The position numbers and the translations under genes were made by a program. From Anaspis maculata (Eukaryota; Arthropoda; Insecta; Coleoptera; Scraptiidae), in the NCBI GenBank assembly GCA_949128115.1, contig OX421968.1:4030001-4094000 (forward strand): a stretch of DNA of 64,000 nucleotides, in the 5' to 3' direction. Shown in pieces: positions 46,763 to 59,030 of the stretch; within the stretch, counting starts at the first letter, position 1, and every line of letters begins with the position of its first letter. The notes beneath the pieces were generated by a model that saw only the letters and a list, made by a program, of their open reading frames with translations, had not been told where the DNA came from and ran no database searches.

Positions 46763-47077
46763 CCTTGCATTTTTTGATGAGAAGATGCTACTTGGTGGAA
46801 ATGTTCTTTGCATCATACTCTTCCGATACAGAAAGGTAGCCATCAGCGCCATCCATGCCGGCAGCGTATACAAGGTGAAACAGAAAAAATACTTGGAAAA
46901 TTATATTTAAATAACCGAAGCATGTGGAGACGTGTAATTTACCACATACATTAACTGTTTTATGCTCATGAAGTCACAGCAAACCGTCCTTGATTACCTT
47001 GAACCGTCTTTGGAATGTAGGGGAAAAACAGAAAAAAAAACCAAAACACTTTTTTTCCTATAAATAAGTGATTCTTA

Positions 47078-47497
47078 TGCCCGATTGCACAAACGTGGTA
47101 TCAAATTTTAGTTCGGTACCAAACAGAGGATCAAATTTTAAAAGTTAAATGAAATGCAAGTCCGATTACTTCAAGGAAAGAGCATGGGGGGAATACAAAA
47201 TATAGCCCCTTATGATTATTCGTATGCAGAAACAAACTTGGGGTAACACGCACTTGTCGCTTATTTTTTATTGCAAAGAAAAAATTTGACAGTTCCGGTA
47301 AGATGTGTTGTACAAGCCAAAATAATGGTTGTTTCACCTGTGTTTTGGTATCTAAACAATCACCTGGAGCTATATTTTGTATTCCCACCATAATCTCCCC
47401 TTGAAGTGACTGGGTCTGCATTTTATTCCATTTCAAAAATTTGATCCCGTGTTTAATACCGAACTAAAATTTGATACCACCTTTGTGCAATCGGGCA
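47078..47497. mobile_element. 420-bp MITE with TTA target duplication
   Basis: TGCCCGATTGCACAAA and its complement form the ends, with TTA on both sides (47075-47077, 47498-47500). The arms extend through GGTATCAAATTTTAGTTCGG. A TTA duplication is typical of PIF/Harbinger elements. The inverted copy of this locus near 56350 lacks it, giving an empty site. Confidence 0.85.
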
Positions 47498-47967
47498 TTA
47501 GAGATATTGACACAATACTTGGTATTTCTACAAAAAGTAATGTTAGAAATGATATGAGCTGGGTAGCCAATTTCTAAGCCAACTGTTTCCAGAAATACGA
47601 TTGTCAACTTTTTTTCCTTTTGAGCACCATCTTGAATCTGCCCTGTGAGGCATCGTTGAAAAAGTGATTGGTTATCATAATAATGACAATATGTAATCAT
47701 TGCATCGTAAAAACAACCTCCTCATCATAATTTAGTGACAGGTTCGGCGGGAAAGAATTGCCATTCACGTATTTCCTGGCTCTTGGAAGCTTTAGTGCCT
47801 ATGATGGCATTTGCAACATCTGGAATGGTAAAATATGTTACGCATTATGAACCTTGTTGTACTTTGAGGTAGCCTACCTAGTTTTGCAATCATCAATCAA
47901 AAAGTTAGTTCTTAGAAGCTGTTTGAACAAAATTTGTTTAATTTTTTTATGGAAAATGCAAAATATT

Positions 47968-48527
47968 GGATCTTCCACCCTTCTTTGATCCCTCGTTGAG
48001 GAAAGCCTGAAACCGAAAGTCTCCAAAATTGTTATGCTAATTCCGTTTCCGTTCCGCCTGAATGCTAATGCGTTCAGATTCCAGACAGAGAGCGACAAAG
48101 AAGTTCATGCAGTGAAAATAGACACAACTTTCAATGCAACGGAGAAATCCCGGAAATGTTCCTTTTAGATAGGCTTCCCGCAATACACAAGTTCTGTAAG
48201 ACTCTCAAGCGTGGGTGAAAGGCTTGAAACATCACTAAACTTAAGGCTCTAACAGTGTACCAAATTGCACACTTATGTTATAAAAAGCAAGGTCTCCAGA
48301 CAGCTTTCAGTCTAGCTCTGGACTAGTTTTTTCTAGACGGCAATTCATGTCTTTTTTTACTGCATGAACTTCTTTGTCGCTCTCTGTCTGGAATCTGAAA
48401 GCAACTATGCAATTTTTGACAACTAAACATTGAAGAACACTTTCCACTGAACCATTATCATAAAAAATTCGGCGACTTTCGGTTTCAGGCTATCCTCAGT
48501 GAGGGATCAAGTAAGGATGAGAGACCC
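47968..48527. mobile_element. 560-bp foldback at the N/M junction
   Basis: GGATCTTCCACCCTTC at the left pairs with the complement of CAAGTAAGGATGAGAGACCC at the right. Inner arms share CCTGAAACCGAAAGTC and CCAGACAGAGAGCGACAAAG. The corresponding inverted locus at 55877 lacks it. Confidence 0.78.
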
Positions 48528-48530
48528 AAT

Positions 48531-49305
48531 AGGTCATTCCATAGAATTTCAACGAACTTGATTAATTTTTGAAAGTTCGACCATTGAGTTAGGGGATGAA
48601 ATTTGGCTGTTTTGTTAACCATAGTGTTACGATATAAAAAATATTAGCATTGATTTTTTTCAGTCCAGTACAACAGAGTAAAAAAATAAAGAAGTGGTAG
48701 GTGACAGGAAAATTCATACAAAATTGATGGTTTTTTTATTCTCAAAATATTGTCTCAAAATGTCAGTCACGGATGATTTTGTATTGTCCTTAGATCCAAG
48801 ATTATTAGGTTACTTGTTTAAAAGGGCCCTCAAAGTTTTTGGGCTTTAAAAAAGAATAGTTAATTTTTCGTTTTTTTTTTGTGCATTTTTTCAACTTTTC
48901 TGCAGGCTGTCAAACTTGATCCTGTTCATATGAGAATGTTTTGAACAGGTTACTGAAAATATAATCTTCGCTCAATATTTTAAGCAAGTTGGGGCTCACC
49001 TGATCGATACTTGTAAAAAGTTGGGCTCAAATGAAAATTTGACAGTATCTCAGTTGGGGTGATGAGAAAAATTCTGAAAATTGATGTTGGTTTAGCCGCC
49101 ATCAAAACAAGTATACAATATCTTTTACAAGTTTGAGAAAAGATTACAAGTAGATAAATTACAGTCCCGAAAAACAGAAAAAAAAACTGCAAAATCGATA
49201 TAAAATAAAAATGTTCAACCGCAGCAAAAACAGTTGAGACATGTGGCAAGACTTACAAAAAGATGAATGAAACTTTTGACAAGCTTGATTCGAACATTTA
49301 TCCTA
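48531..49305 (+). repeat. Terminal repeat M, left copy, left end
   Basis: Begins AGGTCATTCCATAGAATTTC. Matches 56409-57210 directly and 55085-55877 and 59645-60449 in inverse orientation. Contains TCAGTCACGGATGATTTTG, CAGGCTGTCAAACTTGATCC and AACCGCAGCAAAAACAGTTG. About 45 bp present in the other copies are missing near 49035. Confidence 0.85.
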
Positions 49306-49309
49306 TTTT

Positions 49310-49821
49310 TTTCTTTCAAAGTGGAAGTTTCATAACATCGAATTGTCTTTTTATCAAAAAAAAATCTATCAAGTGGTACAAAATAAATTTGTGTTTCATG
49401 TATTTAGCACGGTATTCAAATCACTAAACCTTTCTTCAAGAAAAAGTGATGTAGTAATACTAATAAGTTCTTTAGCTGGAACGTTATACGGAAGAAATGT
49501 CATCTATATTTTTCACACCAAAATCATACATATCCAACGATGTTGGAACATTATTCTGTACCATTGTCACAGAACGTTGCAGGCTGGTGTTCGCAACAGT
49601 TTTTATACATTTCCCCAACTCCATCAAAATCACCCTTGCCATGGGAGGTGGAAAAAGAAATCAGAATTAGGTTGGAAATAGGTGGTAACATTGACTGACG
49701 AAATTCTTTTTATTTCTTTACTGACTTGCGGCGTCACGGACAGTTGCCTTATTATTGTTGGAAAAGCTACACCAAAAGTTTTGCAAATGGTATCAATTTT
49801 CTCAAATTTTGGCTCAAACAC
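49310..49821 (-). pseudogene. Decayed transposase 3' region of the left copy
   Basis: Inverted match to 59220-59640 and thus to the SHGKG-type ORF of the right copy. In this copy the CCATGGCAAGGGTGATTTTG part is present, but frames are broken, and about 800 bp equivalent to 58360-59180 are missing upstream. Confidence 0.65.
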
Positions 49822-49908
49822 TAACCTGGTGATAATAATTGTATAATTGTATTGAATGCTTTCTAGCTTTCATCATTTGCGATCGTTCCATTTCTCGTAA
49901 TCCTTTTT

Positions 49909-50479
49909 TTTTTTTTACGTAAAGTCGTTTATTAATAAAAATATAAATATAAACAACACCAAATAGAATATTAAATAAACGAATGGGTTCTAAGTATATA
50001 TGTATAAATGGATATATTAATAAATTCAGCCACAAAAAGGCACACCAGCACCATCACCAAATTCCCTCCAGCTCCTCCATCTCTTCCTACTCCTTCTTAA
50101 GCACATGCTGGTGGCTCGAAGAGTGGCACAGCTTGTTCTGACTCTAAGCCAGTTAATGATTTGGCTGTAAGGTCTGTGCCACCTTTCGACTAACCTCTCG
50201 GCTAGGACTCTGAGAAGAGCTTGGAACTCTTTCCCAACATAACCATCAACAGATGTTACTAGTGGCGTGAAGGACGCATGTCGCTTTTCGCAAGCTGGCA
50301 GATATTTCGCTTTCTTCTCTGTTTCTGCTCGTTTAATCACTGCATCAGTGGATAAAGAGGAATAAGATTGGGCATCTGTGTCCACTACACGTACGTCAAA
50401 TAACGCCTCAACCTGTGGCTCCCACACTCCACGACATGCAAGATCAGCTCGTATAGCAGGTTCTATCTGATTTCATTTG
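49909..50479 (-). mobile_element. 5'-truncated LINE 3' end with poly(A) and TSD
   Basis: On the minus strand the insertion runs from 50479 to a poly(A) seen as T13 at 49906-49918, with AATAAA just before it. ATCCTTT flanks it on both sides (49902-49908, 50480-50486). The right copy at 58160 shows the uninterrupted AAAGGATTACGAG site. It carries the last part of the ORF at 50026-50460. Confidence 0.88.
50026..50460 (-). pseudogene. LINE reverse-transcriptase ORF, C-terminal domain
   Basis: About 144 codons, open from the 5' truncation point to a stop about 110 bp before the poly(A). Residues such as EALFDVRVVDTDAQSY, ETEKKAKYLPACEKRHASF and PLVTSVDGYVGKEF match a domain commonly found at the very C-terminus of non-LTR reverse-transcriptase polyproteins, with a DVRV...EKK pattern reminiscent of a restriction-like nuclease fold. 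The reverse-transcriptase core lies upstream and is lost by truncation. Frame intact, suggesting a recent insertion; not functional alone. Family identity (clade) not determined. Confidence 0.75.
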
Positions 50480-50561
50480 ATCCTTTGATGATTCTTTTTT
50501 TATGTTGTCGGAATGAATCGCAACATGCTTGGTGATATACCATGATGGTTGTACTTCTTCA

Positions 50562-51570
50562 CAGGGCCGATTCTGAGTGGTGTGCTGGGAGTGCCCCTGC
50601 ACAGGGGCGGCCAAAATTCAAGGGCGGCGAAAAGTCGCCCAATTTTTTCAAACAAAAAATTGAGTGTCGAAAAAGGAACTGATGTTATGATTTTTGAGAC
50701 CGAAGGCGGCCACCCTGCGTAAATTGTGATTTTTTAGTGCCGAAAAAATACAACAGGTTGTCAAGAATAGAGACGAGGCGGCCGCCATGCGTCAACTATT
50801 ATAGATATTAGACTTTTTTTCTCAAATAAGTATCTGAGGAAGGGCAAGAATTTTCATCTCTTGGTAACATTTCGAATAGTCTGTTTGGCTGATGAACTTC
50901 GCGCTCTACGCTCTGCGCAGGGTTTTTTGATAAATAGCTTTATTCAAAACTTTTTGAGGGAATGGAAATACCCTCGGAAATACCGACCCTTTGTATAGGT
51001 ATACCTAGTACCTACTACTCATAGACCTGGTACTTACTTTTTATATACCAAATATGTAGGTATTAGGTTTGTCATAAGTTCTTTTTGTTTTCAGAATTTT
51101 GCAAGTTGTTGTGTTTTCAAGATTATAGGTAATTCACCAATTCACCAATAATTAAGGCCTTTCTCCTGGGTTTTGCCTTCTTGGCGGTTGGCGGTTATCA
51201 ATAAACAACCATATATTTGAACAGCTTTTTCTGATTCCATTCAACTACAAAATCAATATACGTACCTATGAATTGGTATAAGTGCCTAAAAACTCATCTA
51301 TGTATAGGGTATGCCGAGGGATATGCTGAAGTGAGGTGGCCATGGACGCACCTTGATCCTCAGCGCAAAATAGATTATAATTGTTCATAATTTTGTTTTG
51401 AAATGAGGGGGCTTTGGCGGTTTTAGGCCCGCAAAAGTGAAAAAATTCGGCTGCGGCGCAATTTCTGGAGAGCCCGGACGCCCCCGCTAGAAAATTGCTG
51501 CGGGGCTACAGCTGGCGGGCGGCCAAATATTTTTCGCACAAGGGCGGCCGACGAGCCAGAATCGGCCCTG
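50562..51570. mobile_element. hAT-type element, 8-bp TSD
   Basis: CAGGGCCGATTCTG and CAGAATCGGCCCTG are perfect inverted ends, flanked by the 8-bp duplication CTTCTTCA (50554-50561, 51571-51578). The right copy of the host transposon at 58082-58105 shows the empty site. GGGCGGCC motifs recur near both ends and in the middle. Non-coding, 1009 bp. Confidence 0.92.
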
Positions 51571-52214
51571 CTTCTTCAAAAATTAAATTTTGTACAATTC
51601 ACATAATTATAACGGTTAGGTAATTGTTGGTTAACTGGATCATAAACAAGATTGTGACATACAGGGTGCTTCATGACTTATACGACATAGCTTGAGGATA
51701 GATCCAGTTTTTTGAGGCGGATCAGGATCTGGCTTCGAAATTTTTCTAAGATCCTGCGTTTCAAAGTTACAGGGTGATTTATGTATTTTGGTCAAAACTT
51801 TGATAGGTCATAACTTTGGAGCAAATGAATGGAATCGAATGAAATTTGACAGGAAATGTCTCTTACCACAAACAACCACAATGACCAACAAGGCATGAAA
51901 AAATTCAGGGCCGGACTAAAAAAATGGCCCCCATCAATTCTTGAGGCAAAAAAGCCATTTTCGCATCGGATTCCTAAAAAAATGCCATTGTATTTGAAAA
52001 GTTGAGAAAAAATGTTACAGAATCAGCTATCCAATACGAACGGCACACCTCAGTAGGTTTAGTAAAAAAATTAAATAAAAAAAATTGAGAATTTTAATAG
52101 CGATATTTCCTGAATGATTTTAGATAATTCATCGCAATTACTACTTTTCAAACAGGAAACGAGCAACATTTGAAAGAGAAATCAAAACTCCTAGCAATAG
52201 GTGATGAATACATT

Positions 52215-52560
52215 TTATGTTATTGACAAATGGTTTTCAAAATACCCTCCTCCAACTTCGACGCATTTTCCACATCTCGTCACTAAATGTCTAGTGGCTT
52301 TTCGAATGGTTGGTGTATTGCTCCGCGTTTCATTAGCAGCTACAATGATCTTTTCTCTACAATCCTTCCTGGTATTCATTTCCGTCTTGTAGACCTCTAG
52401 ATCTTTCATGCGGCCCCATACATAGTAATCTAGGACTGTGAGATCAGGAGATCTGGGAGCCAGGAATGAGGACCCCCGCGACCAATCCAGCGATGGAGGT
52501 ATTCTACATCCAAGTATTCTCAGGCGTTTGATGGAAAAATAAGACAGTGCTCCTATTGCA
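52215..52560 (-). pseudogene. mariner transposase C-terminus, left arm copy
   Basis: Minus-strand frame with LTVLDYYVWGRMKDLEVYKT and ENHLSIT at the end. It is the inverted duplicate of 53280-53580. Upstream of the SPDLT-type region the sequence is scrambled and carries stops. Confidence 0.75.
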
Positions 52561-53059
52561 TTCTGATGTAGAATTGTTCTTCTTGCTAATCATAAATCTC
52601 CATAATTATGTGCCTGTTGTTTCGGGGCCTGTTCAAATTGCCATATTTTGGGAAGTAGAGCAGCTGCAGACACCGGCACCTCTCTAATTGAAGCTTAGAC
52701 TCAGGGCTTATTTCCACAAAAAAAGAAGAATTGTATTGGTTAAACGGTTTCTGAGAAAATCACGCCGAGATGTTTTAGCTGGGATGCACTGTCTTGGGTA
52801 TTGAAGTAAAAAATGAAAAAGGACCTACCTTGTGACGTCCAGCGCCGTGAGATGGAGAGAGCGCTCTCTGTGCATGGTCCGCTGATGTCCAGCGCGTCAC
52901 GGTAGGGTAGGTTGTGGGTTGAAAAATGGAGTGATACACAATAACAATAATGAGAAGTCCGAAATCGCCCTCGCACAACGCGGGTGGCGAAACGGAACCG
53001 AGGAGAAACGAAAAAAATGAAGAGAACCTTCAAAAATGAAACTAAAAAATTCCCACTTA

Positions 53060-53596
53060 TGGGCACATGAAAGCCCTCATGCCACGGTACAAAAGAACTC
53101 TCAGCGGAGGTTTTCACTGAATTTGTGGTGCGGAGTGGTTGACAACACTTTAATTGGGCTACATTTCTTTGAGGAACGGCTGACGGGGGAAGGCTATCTA
53201 AACTTCCTCCAAAATGTTTTTCCTATTTTCAACAAAATGGGGCACCGCCTCATTTTTCATTAAACGTCAGAGAACACTTGTACGCAGAATACCCCCATGG
53301 CTGGATTGGTCGCGGGGGTCCTCATTCCTGGCTCCCAGATCTCCTGATCTCACAGTCCTAGATTACTATGTATGGGGCCGCATGAAAGATCTAGAGGTCT
53401 ACAAGACGGAAATGAATACCAGGAAGGTATGTAGAGAAAAGATCATTGCAGCTGCTAATGAAACGCGGAACAATACACCAACCATTCGAAAAGCCACTAG
53501 ACATTTAGTGACGAGATGTGGAAAATGCGTCGAAGTTGGGGGAGGGTATTTTGAAAACCATTTGTTAATAACATGTAATGTATTTATCACCTATTG
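53060..53596 (+). pseudogene. mariner transposase, C-terminal two thirds, DD41D-like
   Basis: The frame from about 53060 reads HLWAHESPHATVQ and LIGLHFFEERLTGEGYLNFL, typical of mariner transposases just before the second catalytic aspartate. A frameshift at about 53230 moves into a frame with QQNGAPPHFSLNVREHLY and RSPDLTVLDYYVWGRMKD. The second catalytic residue is Asn where Asp is expected (QQDGAPPH type), and the third (LDYYVWG) lies 41 residues later, a DD41D-type spacing. The N-terminal DNA-binding domain is missing. Inactive by frameshift, truncation and catalytic change. Confidence 0.85.
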
Positions 53597-54755
53597 TTAG
53601 GAGTTTTGATTTTTTTTCCAAATGTTGCTCGTTTCCTGTTTGAAAAGTAGTAATTGCGATGAATTATCTCGAATCATTCAGGAAATATCGCTTTTAAAAT
53701 TTTCAATTTTTTTTTATTTTATTTTTTTACTAAACCTACTGAGGTGTGCCGTTCGTATTGGATAGCTGATTCTGTAGCATTTTTTCTCAACTTTCCAAAT
53801 ACAATGGCATTTTTTTAGAAATCCGATGCGAAAATGGCTTTTTTGCCCCAAGAATTGATGGGGGCCATTTTTTTCAGTCCGGCCCTGGATTTTTTCATGC
53901 CTTGTTGGTCATTGTGATTGTTCGTGGTAAGAGACATTTCCTGTCAAATTTCATTCGATTCCATTCATTTGCTCCAAAGATATGACCTATCAAAGTTTTG
54001 ACCAAAATACATAAATCACCCTGTAACTTTGAAACGCAGGATCTTAGAAGAATTTCGAAGCCAGACCCGGATCCGCCTCAAAAAACTGAATCTATCCTTA
54101 AGCTATGTCGTATAAGTCATGAAACACCCTGTATTATCGTCTTTGTCGAAACGCCCAGCAAAGAAAAACATCTTTACGAACAAAATTAAAAAATGTCTCA
54201 ATATATCAGCAAGTGAATAACAATCTGAAGAAGAATAGAATCCTAGAACAGAACAGCTATGAACAGACGCTCTGAAGATACGATGTTGCATCCACCGTTC
54301 GTTTAAAAATATTTTTGAAGACACTAGACTGTGAAACAGCCTTATTGACTGAGGGAAGGAACTTTGCATAACTTTGAACTGTTGTACAAGCATATAACAC
54401 GAGAACATTTAAGAGCGGTTTAATTTTTTGAAATTTGTTGAGAAAATTAGTCTTTTGAAGAAACACCATTTTCAATTGAAAAAAAACGCAGTGTAAGCCA
54501 GAAAAACTATTCAATTGTCGTAGGTACGGAATAAAATACGAAAAATAGGTACAAAGCAATCATTGGGTGGATAAACAAGCTATTTTGAATCTTCTTGTGT
54601 ATCATCATAAGGCATTCATCCCACTGTCCGTATTATGATCATCAAGACCTTTATGATACAATCGCTCGCTTACGATTGGGTGAGTGAAATTTCTAAGTTT
54701 TAACTAAGGAAATTGTCAGTATGTAGGTACCTACGTCACTTTTTCTCGAAGAAAT

Positions 54756-54931
54756 TCTTGAAAATAAAAAAAAAATTGTTCTCCTCTTCATCGGCTCACA
54801 TTGGCCATTAGAGTTTTTGTCTTTATTTATTAACCTCTACAACAGTGAAAAATTGCAAATTTAGACAGCACAAACATCCAGACTTTGTCCGGGAATCGAA
54901 CCCGGGGCTCCCGTGGCCGCAGGCAGCCATC
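54756..54931 (-). mobile_element. tRNA-derived SINE, 13-bp TSD
   Basis: Flanked by TTCTCGAAGAAAT on both sides (54743-54755, 54932-54944). On the minus strand it carries a perfect B-box GGTTCGATTCC (about 54895), then a non-tRNA body with TAATAAATAAAGAC. The A-box region is truncated. The right-copy locus near 57350 is an empty site. Confidence 0.85.
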
Positions 54932-55084
54932 TTCTCGAAGAAATATTGATTAAGTGGCGGCTTGAAAACCGTGATAAATACACAAGAGAACCACTTTGTT
55001 CCACTTGATAAAATCACTATTCGGTGATGCAAAACTTCTTTTTCTACCTCATTTAAAGATGTCCAGTTGAAAAAAAAAAAGGAT

Positions 55085-55877
55085 AAATGTTCGAATCAAG
55101 CTTGTCATAAGTTTCATTTATTCTTTTGTTAGTCTTGTCACATGTTTCAACTGTTTTTGCCGCGGTTGAACATTTTTATTTTATATCGATTTTGCAGTTT
55201 TTTTTCTGTTTTTCGGGACTGTAATTTACCTACTTGTAAACTTTTTTCAAACTTGTAAATGATAATATATATTTGTTTTGATAGCGGCTAAACCAAGATC
55301 AATTTTCAGAATTTTTCCCATTACCCCAACTGAGATATTGGGCTTTGAATATGTCAAATTTCCACAAAATCGTAAACAGGTTAATTTTCATTTGAGCCCA
55401 ACTTTTTACAAGTATCGATCAGGTGAGCCCCAACTTGCTTAAAATATTGAGCAAAGATCATATTTTTAGTAACCTGTTCGAAACATTCTCATATAAACAG
55501 GATCAATTTTGACAGCCTGCAGAAAAGTTGGAAAAATGCAAAAAAGACGAAAAATGACCAATCCTTTTTTCAAGCCCAAAAATTTCGAGGCCCCTTCAAA
55601 CAAGTAACCTAATAATCTTGAACCTAAGGACAATACAAAATCATCCGTGACTGATATTTTGAGACAATATCTTGAGAATAAAAAAATCAATAATTTTGTA
55701 TGAATTTCCCACCACTCCTTTATTTTTTTACACTGCCGTACTGGACTGAAAAAATCAATGCTGATATTTTTCATATCGTAACACTATGGTTAACAAAACA
55801 GCCAAATTTCATCCCCTAACTCGATGGTCGAACTTTCAAAAATAAGTCAAGTTCGTTGAAATTCTATGGAATGACCT
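55085..55877 (-). repeat. Terminal repeat M', left copy, right end
   Basis: Inverted match to 48531-49305. It ends GGAATGACCT. A 102-codon minus-strand frame inside it (55466-55774) is conserved in other M copies only because the DNA is conserved. Confidence 0.85.
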
Positions 55878-56404
55878 CAATATTTTGTATTTTCCATTAT
55901 AAAAAACGACACAAATTTTGTTCAAACAGCTTTTAAGAACAAACCTCTAAATTGATGATGGTGAAACTTGGTAGGCTACCTCAAAGTTCATCAAGGTTCA
56001 TAATGCGTAACATATTTCACCATTCCAGATGTTGCAAATGCCATCATAGGCACTAAAGCTTTGAAGAGCCAAAAAATACGTGAATGACAATTCTTCCCCG
56101 CCGAAGAGGTTACAAAATTATGATGAGGAGTCTGTTTTTGCGATGCGATGATTTCATGTTACCATTATTATAATAACCGATCACTTTTTCAACGATGCCT
56201 CACAGGGCAGATTCAAGATGGTGCTCAAGAGGAAAAAAAAGTTGACAATCGTATTTCTGGAGATGGTTGGCTTAGAAATTGGCTACCCAGCTCATATAAT
56301 TTCTTACATTACTTTTTGTAGATATACCAAGTATTGTGTAATTATCTCGAAGAATTACTTATTTATGGAAAAAAGAGTGTTCTTGTTTTTTTTTTCTGGT
56401 TTGC
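55878..56404 (-). repeat. Segment N' (inverted copy of 47019-47967)
   Basis: Carries CCAGATGTTGCAAATGCC, ACGATGCCTCACAGGGCAG and GAAATTGGCTACCCAGCTC as complements of the left copy. Lacks the MITE and the foldback found in N. Confidence 0.85.
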
Positions 56405-57629
56405 CCCTGGGTCATTCCATAGAATTTCAACGAACTTGATTTATTTTTGAAAGTTTGACCATCGAGTTCGGGGATGAAATTTGGCTCTTTTGTTTACCAT
56501 AGTGTTACGATATGAAAAATATCAGCATTGATTTTTTTCAGTCCAGTACGGCCGTGTAAAAAAATGAAGAAGTGGTAGGTGACAGGGAAATTCATACAAA
56601 ATTATTGATTTTTTTATTCTCAAGGTATTGTCTCAAAATGTCAGTCACAGATGATTTTGTATTGTCCTTAGGTTAAAGATTATTAGGTTACTTGTATGAA
56701 AGGGCCTCAAAATTTTTGGGCTCTAAAAAAGGATTGTTAATTTTTCGTCTTTTTTTGCATTTTTCCAACTTTTCTGCAGGCTGTCAAAATTGATCCTGTT
56801 CATATGAGAATGTTTTGAATAGGTTACTGAAAATATGATCTTCGCTAAATGTTTGAGGCAAGTTGGGGCTCACCTGATCGATACTTGTAAAAAGTTGGGC
56901 ACAAATCAAAATTTGACTTTTTACGATTTTGTGGAAATTTGACATATTCAAAGCCCAATATCTCAGTTGGGGTAATGGGAAAAATTCTGAAAATTGATTT
57001 TGGTTTAGCCGCTATCAAAACAAATATACAATATCTTTTACAAGTTTGAGAAAAGTTTACAAGTAGCTAAATTACAGTCCCGAAAAACAGAAAAAAACTG
57101 CCAAATCGATATAAAATAAAAATGTTCAACCGCAGCAAAAACAGTTGAGACATGTGGCAAGACTAACAAAATGATGAATAAAACTTATGACAAGCTTGAT
57201 CCGAACATTTATCCTTTTTTTTTCCAACTGGACATCTTTGAATGAGGTAGAAGAAGAAGTTTCGTAGCACCGAATAGTGATTGTATCAAGTGGAACAAAG
57301 TGGTTTTCTTGTATATTTATCACGGTTTTTAAGCCGCCTCTCAATCAATATTTCTCCGAGAAAAAGTGTCGTAAGTACCTACATACTGACAATTTCCTTA
57401 GATGAAACTTGAAAATTTCACTTAACCGATCGCAAGCGAGCGATTGTATCATAAAGGTCTTGATCAGGTCTTGATAATACGGACAGTGGAATGCCTTATG
57501 ATGATACACAAAAATATTCAAAATGGCTTGTTTATCCACACATCGATTGCTTTACCTATTTTTTGTATTCCATTTCGTACCTACGACAATTGAATAGTTT
57601 TTCCTGCTTACACTGCGTTTTTTTTTATT

Positions 57630-58300
57630 TAAAATGGTCTTTCTTCAAAACACTAATTTTCTAAACAAATTGTTCCAAAAAATAAAACGGCGAGCATGGT
57701 AAGATATGTTCTACAATGATTTCTATGGGAAATGTCCTCGTGTAATATGCTTGTACAACAGCCTGCTAGATACAAAGGTCTTTCCCTCAGTCAATAAGGC
57801 TATTCCACAGTCTAGTTTCTTCAAAAATGGTTTATACGGACGGTGAATGCAACAGCGTATCTTCAGAGCTTCTGTTCATAGCCTTTTTTTTTCTAGGATT
57901 CTATTCTTCTTTAGGTTGTTATTCACTTGCTGATATATTGAGACATTCTTTAATTTTGTTCGTAAAGATGTTTTTCTTTGCTGGGCGTTTTGACAAAGAC
58001 GATAATATATGTCACAACCTTGTTTATGATCCGGTAAATCAACAATTACCGAACTGTTGTAATTACGTGAATTGTACAAAATTTAATTCTTGAAAAAATT
58101 CAACCATTTATATCACCAAGCATGTTGCGATTCATTCCAACGACATAAAAAAAGAATCATCAAAGGATTACGAGAAATGAAACGATCGCAAATGATGAAA
58201 GCTAGGAAGCATTCAATACAATTATTAATACCAGGTAAGTCGTCGAGCCCTACGTGCATACAAAAATGGTGATGACCCAGAAGATGTGGATGTTGAATTA
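57630..58300 (+). pseudogene. Decayed 5' coding region of the right transposon copy
   Basis: Frame fragments start at ATG 57633 (MVFLQNTNFLNKLFQ) and recur, as MVFLQKTNFLNKFQK, on the minus strand of the left copy (about 54470). Later pieces read DKDDN (near 58000) and LREMKRSQMMKARKHS (58169-58216), the latter basic and shared with the left copy. Stops and frame changes break it. It ends at an AG-GTAAGT donor-like site near 58234. Confidence 0.4.
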
Positions 58301-59030
58301 CCAAAGTGAAGATTTCATTTTTGAAGAAATAAAATTTGAGAAAATTGATACTATAGTAGGTTCACTTGTACTGTGACTCTAGTTGGCTGGGCAAATTTTC
58401 TACTTTAGCATTGTAGGTTCGCCGCCTTTTCACCTGGTGTGAAACTGACTTCTCTGGAAGTGAAGTTATATTTCTTATCAAATTGATATTAAAATCTTGG
58501 AAAACTGACCTTGTCATATGTGGAAGTGTGACTAGGGGGACGCAGAGATGTGTTACCGTCATTTAAACACCAAAAGAGCACGGGGCGGCCGCAAATCTAA
58601 GTCATCTTGACGGCGGCCAGCTTCAGAGTCGACAAAAACTCGTCCCGGAAAGCCCCAAAATGAAAGCAAATTGCAAATTGAAGGTACTTACATCAATTTC
58701 GGTTCAATACGCAACTTTGAGCGGCTGGGTTTTTTGAAATTTGGTTTAATTTACTTTTTACACGTAAATTCTTTTGCCAATGACAGACTGCAGAGCGATC
58801 CTTGTATCGCCCATAATTCTTCAGGGTTTGCCTTGTATTTTTGACTGGAAGAGGCGAAAGGGTTGATGATTGCATGGGACCCCCTTTTTGACGAAGAGCA
58901 TTGTATACTCTTCAATTTGAAGCACCGAAAATTGAACCGGCTTCAAGAGGTTAGAAATATTTTCAACAACTGTCAAATGTCAAGGCTCATTTATTTGTTT
59001 ATCGGCGAAAATTAAATACAGGTCGAAAAA

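Larger units (their letters stand above)
51662..54131. mobile_element. mariner foldback element, 2.47 kb, TA target
   Basis: CAGGGTGCTTCATGACTTAT at the left and its diverged complement ending CATGAAACACCCTG at the right, with TA on both sides. The arms are about 890 bp and each includes the 3' half of a mariner transposase gene plus terminal sequence. The centre (52560-53230) holds the middle of the gene once. The right copy of the host transposon at about 58008 shows the empty site GACATATATTATCG. It looks like a full transposon whose 3' half was duplicated in inverse orientation. Confidence 0.87.

Noticed and set aside
55466..55774. 102-codon ORF conserved between transposon ends
   Set aside because: It lies within the terminal repeat M', is disrupted in other copies, and has no domain; conservation is explained by the DNA repeat.
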